Source: Bacillus sp. AFS088145
Lineage (GTDB): Bacteria; Bacillota; Bacilli; Bacillales; Bacillaceae_G
Length of the DNA stretch: 64,000 bases
Assembly: GCF_002564465.1 (NCBI RefSeq)
Contig: NZ_NUUX01000008.1
Span: 39,953 to 103,952 of the forward strand
Direction: 5' to 3'
The position numbers and the translations under genes are program-made. Shown here in pieces: positions 8,737-17,836 of this stretch. The notes under the pieces were generated by a model. That model saw nothing but the letters and a program-made list of their open reading frames with translations. It had not been told where the DNA came from and ran no database searches. Numbering within the stretch: position 1 is the stretch's first letter; each line of letters opens with the position of its first letter.

Positions 8737-11380
8737 ATTTTTTAACTTGCTTTTGAAGTTCATATAGTAAATTAAATGCTTCCATAGGATTTAATTCTAG
8801 TATATTTAATCCTTTTAATTGATCAATGACAGGATGGTTTTTAACAACTTCTTTAACCACCGGTTGATGATCGTCAAATAAACTTAACTGAGATTCAGCA
8901 TCCTCTTTGTCGTTTGTAGTTTGAACAATTTCTTTTTTAGGTACTTGAATATTTACAATCTCTTTTTCTGTATTTTTAATTTCCTCTTTAACATAGGAAT
9001 GATTATTTGATTCTAAATCATTTAATAGTTCTTTTGCTCGAACGATTACATCTTTCGGAAGGTTTGCTAATTCGGCAACGTGGATACCGTAGCTTTGATC
9101 CGCTGCACCTTCAAAGATTTTATGAAGGAATAATACTTTTCCATCTTGCTCTTTTGCTGCTACGTGAATATTTTTCAAAAACTTAAGTTGATTTGCTAAT
9201 ACCGTCAATTCATGATAGTGAGTAGAAAAAAGCGTTTTTGCTCCGATATGATCATGTATATATTCGATCATCGCTTGAGCTAAAGCCATTCCATCATATG
9301 TTGATGTTCCTCTACCAATTTCATCAAATAAGATTAAACTTTTTTCTGTTGCATTCGTGATTGCATAATTAGCTTCTAACATTTCGACCATAAATGTACT
9401 CTGCCCAGAAATTAAATCATCTGCAGCACCAATTCTCGTAAATATTTGATCAAAAACAGGTAATTTCGCATATTCAGCAGGTACATAGCATCCAATTTGA
9501 GCCAGTATACTTATTAATGCAACTTGTTTCATATACGTACTTTTACCAGCCATGTTAGGTCCTGTAATTAAAAATTGATGAGTATCAACATCGAAATTTG
9601 TATCATTCGGAATATACTCTGAGCCTAGAAGTACCTTTTCAACTACTGGATGTCTTCCATTCTTCACGATATATTCTCTTTCCTCGGTAAATGTGGGTCT
9701 TATATATCCATTTTTTTCACTAACTACAGAAAAACTTTGTAAAACGTCAATTTGACTAATTACTTGTCCTAATGTTTGAAGTCTAGATAAATATTGTTTT
9801 ACTTGTTCTCGAATTGAAATAAATAACTCATATTCCAATCCAATCATTTTTTCTTCAGCTTCAAGAATCATTGTTTCTTTTTCTTTTAGCTCTTCAGTTA
9901 TAAAGCGTTCTGCATTCGCTAACGTTTGTTTACGTTCGTAACGCCCTTCTGGTAATTGACTAATATTTGATCTAGTTACCTCGATAAAGTAGCCGAAGAT
10001 TCGATTGTATCCAATTTTTAAGGACTTAATCCCCGTAATTTCTCTTTCTCTTTGTTCTAATTCCATTAGCCAATTTTTACCGTTCTTACTAACGAATCGA
10101 TATTCATCTAATGTTTTATGAAAGCCATCTTTAATCATGTTTCCTTCTTTAATTGATAAAGGCGCATCTTCAATAATTGCATTCTCTAAAAGCATATGAA
10201 GTTCTTCACATGGATCGATTTGATTAATTAGTTCATCTATCGTTTCATGGCTAATTGATTTTAAAGCATGAATAATTGAAGGTATTGTTTGAAGTGAACG
10301 TTTTAATTGTAATAAATCTCTTGCATTTACATTACCAAATGAGACTTTACCAGCTAAACGCTCTAAATCATATACATCTTTTAATAATTCCTTTAGGTCT
10401 TCACGTATAAAATAGTTATCCATTAGCAATTCCACAATTGTCAAACGATGCTCGATTTGTTTCGTACTTACTAGTGGACGTTGAATCCATTTTTTTAGTA
10501 ATCGTCCACCCATCGCTGTTTTCGTTTCATCTAATAACCAATTCAAAGAACCTTGTTTGTTTTTTGAACGTTGTGTTTCAACTAATTCAAGATTTCTCAT
10601 CGAATACATGTCCATGTTTAAAAAATCATGTTGATGAATAACGACTATTTCTTGAAGATGAGAAAGTGTTCGTTTTTGTGTTCTGGATAAATAATTTAAT
10701 AATCTTGCGGCAGTAGATTTTAAACTAGTTTGATCAATTGATTTTACAACATTTGTAAACTCTTCTGATAAACGATTGTTCTCCTCGAATGAAACGGTAA
10801 TTGAAAAACTTTTTTCAAGTGTTTGAATCGCTTTAGATGAAAAATCTTCATTTACAACTACTTCTTTTGTACCAGTTGCTGCAATTTTTAAAACTGCTTC
10901 TTCAATTGAACCAATAAGTAATAAAGCATTGCCCTCACCAGTCGTCAAATCAATCCAAGCCAAAGCATATGAACTTGGTGTTACTTCTGATAATGTTGAG
11001 ATATAATGATTTTGCTTTTCATCAATCGATCTACCCTCCATTTGCGTCCCTGGAGTAATCAACTGAACAACTTCTCTTCGAACTACTCCTTTTGCGACGG
11101 ATGGATCTTCGACTTGTTCACAAATAGCTACTTTATATCCTTTTTCAACTAATTGTTCTATATATCCTGCAGCAGAATGGTATGGTACCCCGCACATCGG
11201 AATACGTCCATCAGTTCCTCCTGCTCGTCCGGTTAAAGTAATTTCTAAAATTTGAGATGCCTTAATTGCATCCTCAAAAAACATTTCATAAAAATCACCA
11301 AGTCTAAAAAACAAAAATGCGTCTTGGTAATTTTTCTTTATATTTAAATATTGCTCAATCATTGGCGTATAAGTTGCCAT
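8735..11380 (-). CDS. mutS: DNA mismatch repair protein MutS
   Basis: Mismatch recognition ATPase of about 881 residues. The mismatch-reading motif GDFYEMF is at 28-34, with the base-stacking Phe30 and Glu32. Connector, lever and clamp domains follow. The ATPase has Walker [10 protein letters not shown] and a Walker [10 protein letters not shown] block. The C-terminal tail has SQLSLFDD, which fits the beta-clamp binding motif of Bacillus MutS. The annotated frame can be extended 33 bases upstream, but GGAGAGG directly precedes the ATG at 11380 (MATYTPM), so that start is used. Confidence 0.97.
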   Translation of the reverse strand: MATYTPMIEQYLNIKKNYQDAFLFFRLGDFYEMFFEDAIKASQILEITLTGRAGGTDGRIPMCGVPYHSAAGYIEQLVEKGYKVAICEQVEDPSVAKGVVRREVVQLITPGTQMEGRSIDEKQNHYISTLSEVTPSSYALAWIDLTTGEGNALLLIGSIEEAVLKIAATGTKEVVVNEDFSSKAIQTLEKSFSITVSFEENNRLSEEFTNVVKSIDQTSLKSTAARLLNYLSRTQKRTLSHLQEIVVIHQHDFLNMDMYSMRNLELVETQRSKNKQGSLNWLLDETKTAMGGRLLKKWIQRPLVSTKQIEHRLTIVELLMDNYFIREDLKELLKDVYDLERLAGKVSFGNVNARDLLQLKRSLQTIPSIIHALKSISHETIDELINQIDPCEELHMLLENAIIEDAPLSIKEGNMIKDGFHKTLDEYRFVSKNGKNWLMELEQREREITGIKSLKIGYNRIFGYFIEVTRSNISQLPEGRYERKQTLANAERFITEELKEKETMILEAEEKMIGLEYELFISIREQVKQYLSRLQTLGQVISQIDVLQSFSVVSEKNGYIRPTFTEEREYIVKNGRHPVVEKVLLGSEYIPNDTNFDVDTHQFLITGPNMAGKSTYMKQVALISILAQIGCYVPAEYAKLPVFDQIFTRIGAADDLISGQSTFMVEMLEANYAITNATEKSLILFDEIGRGTSTYDGMALAQAMIEYIHDHIGAKTLFSTHYHELTVLANQLKFLKNIHVAAKEQDGKVLFLHKIFEGAADQSYGIHVAELANLPKDVIVRAKELLNDLESNNHSYVKEEIKNTEKEIVNIQVPKKEIVQTTNDKEDAESQLSLFDDHQPVVKEVVKNHPVIDQLKGLNILELNPMEAFNLLYELQKQVKK

Positions 11381-11507
11381 TCTATCCTCTCCATCAAAAA
11401 ACATTCTTCGCATATTATATCACATTTTGCGAAAAGGCTTAGAAAGTTCGAAAGTTAAGAAAAAGAAAACTTCCAACCGATTGGAAATGCAAAATCTTTA
11501 TAAAATA

Positions 11508-11538
11508 AAAAAGCTAGGAAGTATCACCTTCCTAGCCT
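11508..11538 (-). terminator. cotE terminator
   Basis: GCTAGGAAG pairs with CTTCCTAGC around a short loop, followed by TTTTTT. Confidence 0.8.
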
Positions 11539-11541
11539 AGC

Positions 11542-12087
11542 TTACTCTTCTTCGCCCTCTAAAACAAAATCTGGATCTAAATCTTCAAACTCATCATCTA
11601 CATCAAAGAACTCGTCATCGTCGTGTACACCATGTGGTGCAACAAGTACGACTATCTTCGTTTCGCCTACAACTTCAACTAATACTTCTTTCTCTACAGT
11701 TACAATAAATCGATTTCCATTTGGAGAAATAATTGCATCTAAACAATTTGGATGTTTTAATGATCTGGCAATTACTTCACAATCTTCGCCAGTAAAGTTT
11801 TCATCTCTGTGTCTTAACTTTACTACTTCAGTATACTTAACAGACTCAGGAACTACTTCTGTTTTCGTATTGTCACCATAGGAGTACCAAATATTAATAT
11901 CATATTTACCAGATACTTCTACTCCATCCTTACATTTTTTTGCATCATATACATGGTTTATAACCCAGCAGCCTAAAATACTTGATGGAGTATGATTTGG
12001 TGTGAGTGTATGTGTGACTTTGTTATATTTCTTGCCTCTTCCTACGACTGCCTTCGTTATAATCTCTCTATGTTCGCGTTCAGACAT
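11542..12087 (-). CDS. cotE: Outer spore coat morphogenetic protein CotE
   Basis: A 181-residue protein matching CotE along its length: N-terminal MSEREHREIITKAVVGRGKK, central SILGCWVINH, and a strongly acidic Asp/Glu C-terminal tail. CotE forms the layer on which outer coat proteins assemble around the forespore, in the mother cell. A strong GGAGGGTCACACCT-type site precedes the ATG. A sigma-E-like promoter is visible upstream, in line with the known early mother-cell expression. It is followed by its own terminator, between mutS and ricA as in B. subtilis. Confidence 0.96.
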   Translation of the reverse strand: MSEREHREIITKAVVGRGKKYNKVTHTLTPNHTPSSILGCWVINHVYDAKKCKDGVEVSGKYDINIWYSYGDNTKTEVVPESVKYTEVVKLRHRDENFTGEDCEVIARSLKHPNCLDAIISPNGNRFIVTVEKEVLVEVVGETKIVVLVAPHGVHDDDEFFDVDDEFEDLDPDFVLEGEEE

Positions 12088-12119
12088 AGGTGTGACCCTC
12101 CTCGTTCCATTTTCATTTC

Positions 12120-12148
12120 ATTCTATGCGTGACATATGCGGAATGTGT
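12120..12148 (-). promoter_or_regulatory. Candidate sigma-E promoter of cotE
   Basis: The -10 CATAGAAT differs from the sigma-E consensus CATACAnT at one position. A weaker -35-like ACACATT lies 14 bases upstream. In B. subtilis cotE has a sigma-E promoter. Confidence 0.4.
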
Positions 12149-12308
12149 TAATGACATGAAAATTCTTTTATACAAGTTAAAAAAACATGTGATGATAAAT
12201 TGTATGACGACAGCCTAATAAAGTTGACTCTAAATTGAAGAATTTAAAAAATAAACATAAAAATTATGATATTAAGGCTATTTAGTAATTACTTTATTAG
12301 CTTTACAT

Positions 12309-12359
12309 AAAAAAAAGACTCGGGGCAGCAAAATTAATTGCTTCCTTGAGTCTTTTTTT
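12309..12359 (-). terminator. ricA terminator
   Basis: AAAGACTC pairs with GAGTCTTT, with an inner AGCAA/TTGCT stem, followed by a run of T directly after ricA. Confidence 0.85.
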
Positions 12360-12360
12360 A

Positions 12361-12807
12361 TTAATGGCCGCAGCTATCTGTTTTGCAAGCATCCGGTCCA
12401 TGTGCTACTTTTGAACCTGTCTCACCACTTAATAAGTTACCACCAGTTGACTTAATGATTTCGTCTGTCACACCATTTGAGATCGTGTGAGCGATTAATT
12501 GAAGTAAATCATTCACTTCTACTTGAGAAGATTGAAATTCTTGTACAACCGGAATTGTTTCTAGTTTTTCGTTTAATTCATCAAGCTCTTGCTCAACCTT
12601 TTTAAGAGCTTCTTTCTTGCCCCAGTGCTCTAAATTAACTGCTTGTTTTTGTAATGACTTAATTTCTTCAATATAAGTTCTTACAGTTTCACTCTCGTTA
12701 ATTTGCGCTTCAGCACGTTTAAAAAAGTCTACTTCTTCTGTTTCAGAAATCATTACTGCTAATTCTTTTGCACGTTCAACGATATCAATTTTTGTATATT
12801 TTCCCAT
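12361..12807 (-). CDS. ricA: RicA (YmcA) subunit of the RicAFT/Y-complex
   Basis: A 148-residue helical protein of the YlbF/YmcA family. RicA, RicF and RicT form a complex that binds iron-sulfur clusters, works with RNase Y in mRNA processing, and promotes sporulation, biofilm and competence in B. subtilis. The C-terminal CKTDSCGH carries the conserved Cys residues. The frame extends upstream into miaB, but AGAGGTG precedes the ATG at 12807. That ATG overlaps the miaB TAA by one base (TAATG), so the two genes are translationally coupled. Confidence 0.93.
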   Translation of the reverse strand: MGKYTKIDIVERAKELAVMISETEEVDFFKRAEAQINESETVRTYIEEIKSLQKQAVNLEHWGKKEALKKVEQELDELNEKLETIPVVQEFQSSQVEVNDLLQLIAHTISNGVTDEIIKSTGGNLLSGETGSKVAHGPDACKTDSCGH

Positions 12808-14336
12808 TATAGCACCTCTACTGTTTCTTCTACTAATTCTCCATCTAATGACCATGTTTTAGCTTTTGTTACTTTTACTTTTACAATTTGACCAACGATT
12901 GATTTAGGACCTCTAAAGTTTACAAGTTTATTATAAGGAGTATACCCAGCAAGTACATCAGGGTTTTTCTTACTTTCTCCTTCTACTAATACATCAAGTA
13001 TTTGACCTTCAAAACGTTTATTAAATTCAGCAGATTTATCATTTACAACTTTATTAAGACGTTGTAATCTTTCCTTTTTCACACTCTCTGGTACATTATC
13101 TACCATTTTTGCAGCCGGTGTACCTTCACGTGGTGAATAAATGAATGTAAATGCTAAATCAAAACCAACTTCTTCATATAATGTCATTGTTTCTTCGAAT
13201 TGCTCATCCGTTTCATTTGGGAATCCAACAATGATATCTGTTGTAAATGAAATTTGAGGCATTGCTGTTTTTAATTTTCTTACAAGTTCTAGGTATTGTT
13301 CACGATCATATTTACGTGACATTAGTTTTAGAACCTCAGAACTACCAGATTGAACTGGTAAATGAATATGTGGCATTAAGTTGCCACCTTTTGCTAATAC
13401 TTCTATTAAATGATCATCAAAATCACGTGGATGACTTGTTGTAAAGCGAACACGTGGGATGCCAATTTTACGGATTTCATCCATTAAATGACCTAATCCA
13501 TATGTACCATCATCTAAGTCTTTTCCATAAGCATTAACATTTTGACCTAATAAAGTAACTTCTTTATAGCCCAGTCTTGCTAATTCACGTACTTCATTGA
13601 TGATATCCTCTGGTTGACGACTACGTTCTTTACCACGTGTGTAAGGAACAATACAGTACGTACAGAATTTATCACAGCCATACATAATATTAACCCAAGC
13701 TTTAATTTCTCCACGACGTACTTTCGGAAGGTTCTCGATTACATCCCCTTCTTTTGACCATACTTCAATAACCATTTCTTTACTAAACATCGCTTCTTGA
13801 ATAATAAATGGTAATCTATGAATATTATGTGTACCAAATACCATATCTATAAATGAATGTTTTTGTAAGATTCGATTAACAACTGCTTCTTCTTGAGACA
13901 TACAACCACAAATACCAATTAATAGATCTGGTCTTTGAAGTTTTAACGGTTTTAAGTGACCTATTTCACCAAACACTTTATTTTCAGCATTTTCTCGAAT
14001 TGCACATGTGTTTAATAGAATAATATCAGCATCTTCAACTGATGTAGCTACTTCATAACCCATCGTCGTTAAAATACCTGCCATTACTTCAGTGTCATGT
14101 TCATTCATTTGACAGCCGTAAGTACGGATTAAGAATTTCTTGCCTATACCTGAATTTCTCATTTCTTCAGGAATTTCGAATCCACGATCATAAGTAACTT
14201 CTTCTTTACCTCGTCGCTTTGCATCAGCTAAAGATGGAGCTTGGTAAACTTTTTCAAAATATTTACTATAATCTTTATCGTTTTTATCTTTTGAATTATT
14301 TATATTAGTGCCTTGAAGGCGTTGTTGTTCATTCAT
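12807..14336 (-). CDS. miaB: tRNA-2-methylthio-N6-dimethylallyladenosine synthase MiaB
   Basis: Radical SAM methylthiotransferase of 509 residues that adds the 2-methylthio group to i6A37 of tRNAs. It has the N-terminal UPF0004 domain with three cluster-binding Cys ([24 protein letters not shown]), the radical SAM motif CDKFCTYC and a C-terminal TRAM domain. The chosen ATG (MNEQQRL) lies 8 bases after AAAGGAG; the longer frame start has no ribosome binding site. The Bacillus-type N-terminal extension of about 60 residues is present. It is coupled to ricA. Confidence 0.97.
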   Translation of the reverse strand: MNEQQRLQGTNINNSKDKNDKDYSKYFEKVYQAPSLADAKRRGKEEVTYDRGFEIPEEMRNSGIGKKFLIRTYGCQMNEHDTEVMAGILTTMGYEVATSVEDADIILLNTCAIRENAENKVFGEIGHLKPLKLQRPDLLIGICGCMSQEEAVVNRILQKHSFIDMVFGTHNIHRLPFIIQEAMFSKEMVIEVWSKEGDVIENLPKVRRGEIKAWVNIMYGCDKFCTYCIVPYTRGKERSRQPEDIINEVRELARLGYKEVTLLGQNVNAYGKDLDDGTYGLGHLMDEIRKIGIPRVRFTTSHPRDFDDHLIEVLAKGGNLMPHIHLPVQSGSSEVLKLMSRKYDREQYLELVRKLKTAMPQISFTTDIIVGFPNETDEQFEETMTLYEEVGFDLAFTFIYSPREGTPAAKMVDNVPESVKKERLQRLNKVVNDKSAEFNKRFEGQILDVLVEGESKKNPDVLAGYTPYNKLVNFRGPKSIVGQIVKVKVTKAKTWSLDGELVEETVEVL

Positions 14337-14600
14337 GAAACAATCTCCTTTCTTCTCGAGCGTCCACACATTACTTAAGTATATAACGTTATTCTACAAT
14401 ATACAATGTGCGTTACGCAAAAAAGAAAGCTGATAATAGTAGTATATTTGAATAATTTTATTCATTATTAAGAAAACATTTCTTTAAATAATAAAGCGCT
14501 TTAATTATTAATAGAAGAATGTTGATTTCAAATATATGATCCTCACTCTTGGACCGTGACCCGATCCCCCTCGAAGTCTAAAAAGGCACCTTTTCAACAT

Positions 14601-14630
14601 AAAAAGAGAATCCATCGAAGGATCCTCTTA
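14601..14630 (-). terminator. Terminator after the MraY-like gene
   Basis: AAGAGGATCC pairs with GGATTCTCTT around TTCGAT, followed by T5. Confidence 0.75.
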
Positions 14631-14669
14631 AATTAATAATTCTCAGAATGATAACTGTGTGTTCATAAG

Positions 14670-15620
14670 TTACATAAAAAAATAAAAATATAAGTAGCTC
14701 AAGAAACAACCTGCCCAGGAAACAATCGTAAAATTCATGACAATGACATTTTCTGACCAACCATTTTTAATTCCATAATGAAAATGTATAGGGGCCATTA
14801 GAAATAATCTTTTTCTTGTTCTTTTAAAGTAGAAAACTTGAAAAATAACCGAAAATTGTTCAGCTAAATAAATAAAAAACAACATTGGAATCAAGATTTC
14901 TACTTTTTCAATAATCGCTAAAAAAGATAAAGAACCTCCAATTGCCATTGAACCTGTGTCGCCCATAAAAGCTTTTGCTGGATATAAGTTATAAATTAAA
15001 AAACCAGCTAAACTAGCGATCATTATGAGACTAAAAATTTTCACTTCAATATGATCTGAAATCAGAAAAAAGAAAAAGAAGGTAGGGATTGATACCATAC
15101 CAAGCAGTCCATCCATTCCATCAGTAAAATTAATAGCATTTGCTGATCCTACAATAAACAAAGTGATTAGGGCCAAATAAACCCATATTGGTAAAAAGAC
15201 ACTTATAGAATCCGTAATCCGAAAGGTTGTGTCTACTTCAAAAAAAATAATTAATACAATAAGTAAAAAAATAGTAAAAGAAAATTGAAAAACTAATTTT
15301 GTTTTAGCTGATATTCCTCCTGGATCCTGTTTTGATGCTTTCCAAAAGTCATCAAGAAATCCAACAACACTGAATAAAATAAAAGTTCCAACTAAAAAAA
15401 GCATAAGTGGACTTGAATAATTAACGAAAGCTACTAAAATACCTATCAAAAATATACTTCCCAGCATTAAAGGAGTTCCCTTTTTATTATGGTGATCAGC
15501 TGGTAATTCCGCTCTTATCGGCTGAGTCAACTTCAATCTTCTTAACGTCGCAATTAAAAATGGTGAAAGAATACTTACCAAAATAAAAGTAATTAAAGCA
15601 GGTACGAGTGAGGATAACAA
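14670..15620 (-). CDS. MraY-like phospho-N-acetylmuramoyl-pentapeptide transferase paralogue
   Basis: A 316-residue polyprenyl-phosphate phosphoglycosyl transferase with about ten membrane helices. It carries MraY landmarks in order: a cytoplasmic KKGTPLM segment after a first helix, GFLDD, NAINFTDGMDGL, PAKAFMGDTGS, and a final cytosolic loop reading MAPIHFHY. True MraY has HHH in that last loop; here the middle His is Phe. The other catalytic Asp residues are kept. The gene stands alone between miaB and a GNAT gene, far from any cell-wall cluster, so it is probably a second copy with a specialised role or sugar substrate. Confidence 0.85.
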   Translation of the reverse strand: MLSSLVPALITFILVSILSPFLIATLRRLKLTQPIRAELPADHHNKKGTPLMLGSIFLIGILVAFVNYSSPLMLFLVGTFILFSVVGFLDDFWKASKQDPGGISAKTKLVFQFSFTIFLLIVLIIFFEVDTTFRITDSISVFLPIWVYLALITLFIVGSANAINFTDGMDGLLGMVSIPTFFFFFLISDHIEVKIFSLIMIASLAGFLIYNLYPAKAFMGDTGSMAIGGSLSFLAIIEKVEILIPMLFFIYLAEQFSVIFQVFYFKRTRKRLFLMAPIHFHYGIKNGWSENVIVMNFTIVSWAGCFLSYLYFYFFM

Positions 15621-15732
15621 AATTTTTCTCCTTTCAATTATTTTTAATTAAGAAATTCGATAATATCAAGCGATTTCCTTTATTTGCCTATTTTTAAATT
15701 TAAGAATTGATTTAAGTGTTACTTTTGTAATT

Positions 15733-15773
15733 AAAAAAGGAGGGTTTCCAAAATTGAAACACTCCTTTTTATT
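15733..15773. terminator. Orphan bidirectional hairpin terminator
   Basis: AAAAAGGAG and TTTC pair with GAAA and CTCCTTTTT around a 7-nt loop. No clear gene ends here. Confidence 0.5.
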
Positions 15774-15927
15774 AGGGGAATTATTCTTAGAGAATCTTTA
15801 AATGTTAGTAAAATTGTAGATTTATAAAGAGAAGTGATAATAATGTCTAGGCTCCTATTAAGAGTTTTGGAATCACAAATAAAGGGTTCTTCTGTAATGA
15901 TGAGTTTTGGCTAATAAACTGTGGTAT

Positions 15928-16240
15928 GCAAATAAAACCTGAAAATTGCAAATAAATTCGGCAAAACTGCAATTAAAAAAACGGAATTGCAAATAAAATT
16001 AACAAATCTGCAATTAAATCTAGTAGAACTGCAATTAAAATTTAAAATTACCTATACCCGTTAAGGTATTACGACCTAATAATTGTACATAGTAGATGCT
16101 TTTAACTTAAAAAACAAACAAATAATCTCTTAAAACTTACTAAATCGAATAAAATATGCTAATTTTCTTTTAAAACGGTCAATTAAATCAACTACAAATG
16201 AAAACTGAAGTTGAAATACCTCCCACTTCTTATACCGCCA
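15928..16240 (+). repeat. Intergenic repeat element, copy 2: GCAAWTAAA array plus conserved tail
   Basis: The 672-bp gap between the GNAT and MraY-like genes holds a second copy of the 6.3-kb element. Boxes start at 15928, 15948, 15969, 15989, 16010 and 16031 (spacing 20, 21, 20, 21, 21). The tail at 16044-16076 matches copy 1 at nearly every base over about 30 nt (one A/C change in the dyad loop), followed by CTAAATCGAATAAAA and GAAATACCTCCCACT. Nothing else is recognised in this gap except the hairpin at 15.75 kb. Confidence 0.75.
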
Positions 16241-16292
16241 TAGTACAGAGCGTTTTAAAATGAGAAAACCTCTTCTTATCTCCTTATTATTG

Positions 16293-16838
16293 CTATATTA
16301 ATATATCGGTGACTTTAATTTTCCAAATCATATGATCATATCCTTTTTCCCAATAGTCCTTTAATAAATAATCAGGTACTCCAAATTTCTTTTTCCAGAT
16401 TTTTTGGGCACTACAATAGCCACTATCTAAACAAAATTCTTCTATCCCTTTATTCTTTAAAGTAACATACATATTCTTTAATAATAAATTTCCAATTCCA
16501 TTTTTTTGATAGTCCGGATGCACAAATACAGTACCGACCTCAGGCAGCCCTTTTAATGCATGGTTTGTACAATTTAAAATAAAATCACTAGCTGGACCAT
16601 ATTCAATCGAACCAATAATTTTTTCGTTATCTAGAGCAATCAAAAAAAATCGTTCCTCACCATTACTTTCAAAATCATTTTCTAAATAGTTTCCTTTTGT
16701 TTCAATTTCTTCATTCATACTTTCCACCTGATTGCTAATACCTTCTTTTGCAAAAGTGTCAGTAATTACTATTTTAAAAAATTGATTTAACTCTTTCATG
16801 TCCTCTATTCTTGGTCTTCTTATTTTAATATTCATCAT
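16293..16838 (-). CDS. GNAT family N-acetyltransferase
   Basis: A 181-residue GCN5-related acetyltransferase that would transfer acetyl from acetyl-CoA to an amine. The pattern includes the N-terminal IRRPRIEDMKELNQFF, the beta4 strand VGTVFVHPDYQKNGIGNLLL with the CoA pyrophosphate loop (Q/R-x-x-G-x-G/A type: QKNGIG), and a C-terminal CLDSGYCSAQKIWKKKFG segment. Substrate is unknown. AGGAGGG lies 6 bases before the chosen ATG; an in-frame TTG directly ahead is less likely. It is flanked by the repeat element on one side and korB on the other. Confidence 0.8.
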   Translation of the reverse strand: MMNIKIRRPRIEDMKELNQFFKIVITDTFAKEGISNQVESMNEEIETKGNYLENDFESNGEERFFLIALDNEKIIGSIEYGPASDFILNCTNHALKGLPEVGTVFVHPDYQKNGIGNLLLKNMYVTLKNKGIEEFCLDSGYCSAQKIWKKKFGVPDYLLKDYWEKGYDHMIWKIKVTDILI

Positions 16839-16931
16839 CAAAAACCCTCCTAACTACAAACTACTTCAACATTAAATCGCAGTATCCTTCATAATGTATT
16901 GTCATACTTGTCTATATTTAAGATATAAAAT

Positions 16932-16964
16932 AAAAAAAACTCCTCAAAAATGAGGAGTTTTTCT
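16932..16964 (-). terminator. korAB terminator
   Basis: AAACTCCTCA pairs with TGAGGAGTTT, followed by eight T, just after korB. Confidence 0.85.
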
Positions 16965-16969
16965 TTTTA

Positions 16970-17836
16970 TTACATGAATTCAGCAACTAATTTTTCGAAT
17001 TGTGCTTTTTCTAATTGTAGTTCTGATTCAACTAATGGTTCTTCACTGTATCCAGAAATTAATTGTTGGTATGATTTTTGCTCTTTGTTTTGGTAGATAA
17101 GACCAGTTACTAAACCTTTATTTTGCATTAATGTTTGCATAGCCATTTCTTTGTTTGATGGATCATATCCTTCAATATCAGATAGTTTAACAAGATTTTC
17201 TTTAAACCAGTCATATGTGTTTACTTTATTGTAAGTTACACATGGGCTGAATACGTTAATTAAAGAGAAACCTTTGTGGTTAATACCTTGCTCAATTAAT
17301 GAAGTTAATTCTTTTAAATCACTTGAGAAACTTTGAGCTACGAATGTTCCACCAGCTGTTAATGCCATTTCCATTACTGAAAGTGCAGATTCAACAGAAC
17401 CATGTGGCGTACTCTTTGTTTTGAATCCTACATCACTACGAGGTGAAGTTTGACCTTTTGTAAGACCATAGATTTGGTTGTCCATTACGATATACGTAAT
17501 GTCGATGTTACGACGAATTGCATGAATTGTATGACCTAAACCGATAGCGAATCCATCACCGTCACCACCAGAAGCGATAACAGTTAGATCACGGTTAGCC
17601 ATTTTTACACCTTGTGCAATTGGAAGTGAACGACCATGGATACCATGTAAACCGTAAGAGTTAATATATCCAGAAATACGACCAGAACATCCAATACCAG
17701 AAACTACTGCAAGGTTATCAGGTTCTAAACCAACATTTGCTGCTGCACGTTGAATAGATGCTTGTACAGAGAAGTCTCCACATCCTGGGCACCAGTTTGG
17801 TTTAATATTATTACGAAATTCTTTAAATGTTGCCAT
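16970..17836 (-). CDS. korB: 2-oxoacid:ferredoxin oxidoreductase, beta subunit
   Basis: A 288-residue TPP-binding subunit. CPGCG at 16-20 starts the iron-sulfur/TPP domain. GDGD at 91-94 and the following N in MDNQIYGLTKGQ form the thiamine diphosphate/Mg motif. With KorA it would decarboxylate 2-oxoglutarate (or another 2-oxoacid) to the acyl-CoA and reduce ferredoxin. The start ATG overlaps the end of korA by 14 bases with AAGGAG inside korA, so the pair is an operon. Exact 2-oxoacid specificity cannot be read from sequence. Confidence 0.92.
   Translation of the reverse strand: MATFKEFRNNIKPNWCPGCGDFSVQASIQRAAANVGLEPDNLAVVSGIGCSGRISGYINSYGLHGIHGRSLPIAQGVKMANRDLTVIASGGDGDGFAIGLGHTIHAIRRNIDITYIVMDNQIYGLTKGQTSPRSDVGFKTKSTPHGSVESALSVMEMALTAGGTFVAQSFSSDLKELTSLIEQGINHKGFSLINVFSPCVTYNKVNTYDWFKENLVKLSDIEGYDPSNKEMAMQTLMQNKGLVTGLIYQNKEQKSYQQLISGYSEEPLVESELQLEKAQFEKLVAEFM

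Noticed and set aside
14578-14760. 60-codon minus-strand frame overlapping the MraY-like 3' end
   Set aside because: It overlaps the longer gene and its terminator and has no start signal.
15852-15926. Plus-strand 23-codon frame after a GAAGTGATAATA-like site
   Set aside because: Very short, no terminator or conserved context; could be chance.
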